From an uncultured Campylobacter sp. (lineage in GTDB: Bacteria > Campylobacterota > Campylobacteria > Campylobacterales > Campylobacteraceae), in NCBI RefSeq assembly GCF_937973075.1, contig NZ_CALBWL010000014.1, positions 1 through 32,853 on the forward strand: a stretch of DNA of 32,853 bases, written 5' to 3'. Position numbers and translations under genes: made by a program. This document shows, one piece after another, positions 31,807 through 32,853 of this stretch; within the stretch, counting starts at the first letter, position 1, and every line of letters starts with the position of its first letter. Under the pieces are notes generated by a model that saw only the letters and a program-made list of their open reading frames with translations, made no database searches and was not told the origin of the DNA.

Positions 31807-32334
31807 ATGAAAATATATTTCTACAAATTGCTTTTAGGCATCTTACTGACGGGCGTATTCTCGTTCTCGCTCGGTTTTACTTTATTACGCGTAGGTATGG
31901 TTTTTGACATGCCTTTTTTGTATTATGCTCCCTTAGACGTTCAGATTGCAAAAGCTATCCTAACGATAATTTTAGCATTTTATATTGCCGATAAAATTAT
32001 TGATTTTCGCATTTTAGGCATCGATTGCGAGCTAAATTTCATATTTTTCGTTGCTTTTGCGACGATAGGTATATTTATCATAAGCATACTATCGTTTTTT
32101 ATGATCTTCGGTATATTCGTATGGCAAAAGTCAAATGCGGCATTTTCAGCAATGTGTCTATTTTTAGGGATAATTTGGACAGCTCGGCTATTTAGGAATA
32201 GCGAATACGAACTTGGGAAATTTTTGCAAAATTGCAGTATCAAAAAATACTCCAAAATTGACAAAGCACTATTGATCGTACTGCTTATAATCGCGTTCTT
32301 TGTGATTATACCGATACTATGTTTAGATATTTAA
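31807..32334 (+). CDS. Membrane protein of unknown function, paralog 2
   Basis: A 175-residue membrane protein, start ATG 31807 (MKIYFYKLLLGILL) behind AAGGA. Segments at about residues 8-28, 44-60, 77-104, 113-124 and 155-172 are hydrophobic. ELNFIFFVAFATIGIFII and EYELGKFLQNCSIKKY match paralog 1 almost exactly, so the middle membrane segment and the polar C-terminal hinge are the conserved core. The whole gene is AT-rich. Unknown function; local duplication is the natural explanation. Confidence 0.72.
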   Translation: MKIYFYKLLLGILLTGVFSFSLGFTLLRVGMVFDMPFLYYAPLDVQIAKAILTIILAFYIADKIIDFRILGIDCELNFIFFVAFATIGIFIISILSFFMIFGIFVWQKSNAAFSAMCLFLGIIWTARLFRNSEYELGKFLQNCSIKKYSKIDKALLIVLLIIAFFVIIPILCLDI

Positions 32335-32412
32335 AGTCGCTACTGCTTTTTACCAGGCAAACACAAGATTTTGATTAAAATACTATTTCTGCAGCTACAG
32401 TACTGTTTTGCT

Positions 32413-32853
32413 CTACTTTAAAATTTTAAACCAGCCGTAGAATTCGTTCGCTTCTAGGTGCGGATCGCCCGCGCGAGATATAAAAAGCGGTCGCAGCGCG
32501 GCATTTGCTCTAAAATTTCCCGCGTCCCTCATCTGCGCGCTGTAAAAAATAAGTGCGTGGCTCGCAAACTGCACAAACTCGTCAAACGAACTCGCCCCCG
32601 CCTCTATCATCGTGACTTTCGCGCCCGCGGGCAGCGACTGCGAGACCTCCACCTTGCGAGCCGCGACGCTAAAAAGCGGAATGCTCGCATCAAAATCCGA
32701 AAGTGCGCGGCGCGAACGAATCCAAACGTCGGGTGCGTGCGGCTTTAGGTTTTGCGGCGCAACGCGCGCGTCTGGCGTCAACATATCAGCATTGCTCACC
32801 AAAGCGCTAATTTCATCAAATTTAGCCGCACGCACGTCCAGCGTCGGTCTGTC
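32413..32853 (-). CDS. Unknown protein, 5' end outside window
   Basis: The frame is open from a stop at 32413 through the right edge (146 residues visible), so this is the C-terminal part of a longer gene; a GTG at 32835 need not be the start. The visible protein is soluble, has no membrane span and reads VWIRSRRALSDFDASIPL, AGAKVTMIEAGASSFDEF and ANEFYGWFKILK at its end. I recognise no family. GC-rich codon use fits the core genome. Confidence 0.55.
   Translation of the reverse strand, partial: DRPTLDVRAAKFDEISALVSNADMLTPDARVAPQNLKPHAPDVWIRSRRALSDFDASIPLFSVAARKVEVSQSLPAGAKVTMIEAGASSFDEFVQFASHALIFYSAQMRDAGNFRANAALRPLFISRAGDPHLEANEFYGWFKILK

Overview
The window looks like chromosomal DNA of a Campylobacter (Campylobacterota). 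It has a moderately high GC content for the genus, and reads like the oral, asaccharolytic group around C. gracilis, C. showae and C. rectus. The evidence is family-level protein resemblance, the ileS / small membrane protein / gatA / guaB gene order I recall from C. jejuni, T-rich tracts before TATAAT boxes, and a very strong enrichment of AAATTTAAA and AAATTTTAAA words in and between genes. The species is an inference. I see no rRNA, tRNA, CRISPR array, transposase or phage gene.

Layout. 1-2754: the 5' part of fhs (formate-tetrahydrofolate ligase, running off the left edge), xth (exonuclease III), and divergently dgkA (diacylglycerol kinase). 3135-6409: an iron-uptake pair, a PepSY-TM protein overlapping a TonB-dependent siderophore receptor. 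6633-9086: a Tat-exported molybdopterin reductase of the TMAO/DMSO class, followed by a probable terminator, a possible 49-aa ORF and 0.8 kb of repeat-rich non-coding DNA. 10151-12357: pyrB-pyrC (pyrimidine synthesis), overlapping by 4 bp. 12637-13167: a flavodoxin-fold quinone reductase. 13735-15746: a CinA-domain gene followed by a lipoprotein gene carrying 27-nt in-frame repeats. 15865-24658: one tightly packed, often overlapping plus-strand run, ileS - 36-aa membrane peptide - gatA - guaB - metX - xseB - nitrilase-fold protein - ThiF/MoeB-like enzyme, joining tRNA charging, GMP synthesis and methionine synthesis to two enzymes of unknown substrate.

From 24668 the character changes to single genes with their own promoters, separated by repetitive spacers: an AT-rich ankyrin membrane protein, an Rrf2 regulator, an NAD(P)-binding YwnB-like protein, a cupin with a clear promoter and two matching operator-like inverted repeats, a 43-aa ORF, a zinc-type CDF exporter, and three small AT-rich membrane proteins of which two are paralogs sharing even their promoter sequence. 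An unknown gene runs off the right edge.

The most distinctive feature is the number of unrelated, degenerate short tandem repeats (14, 21, 27 and 58 bp periods, plus a 100-residue low-complexity insert in an enzyme). Most lie beside or are built around AAATTT-containing words. The best single regulatory finding is the operator pair at the cupin promoter.
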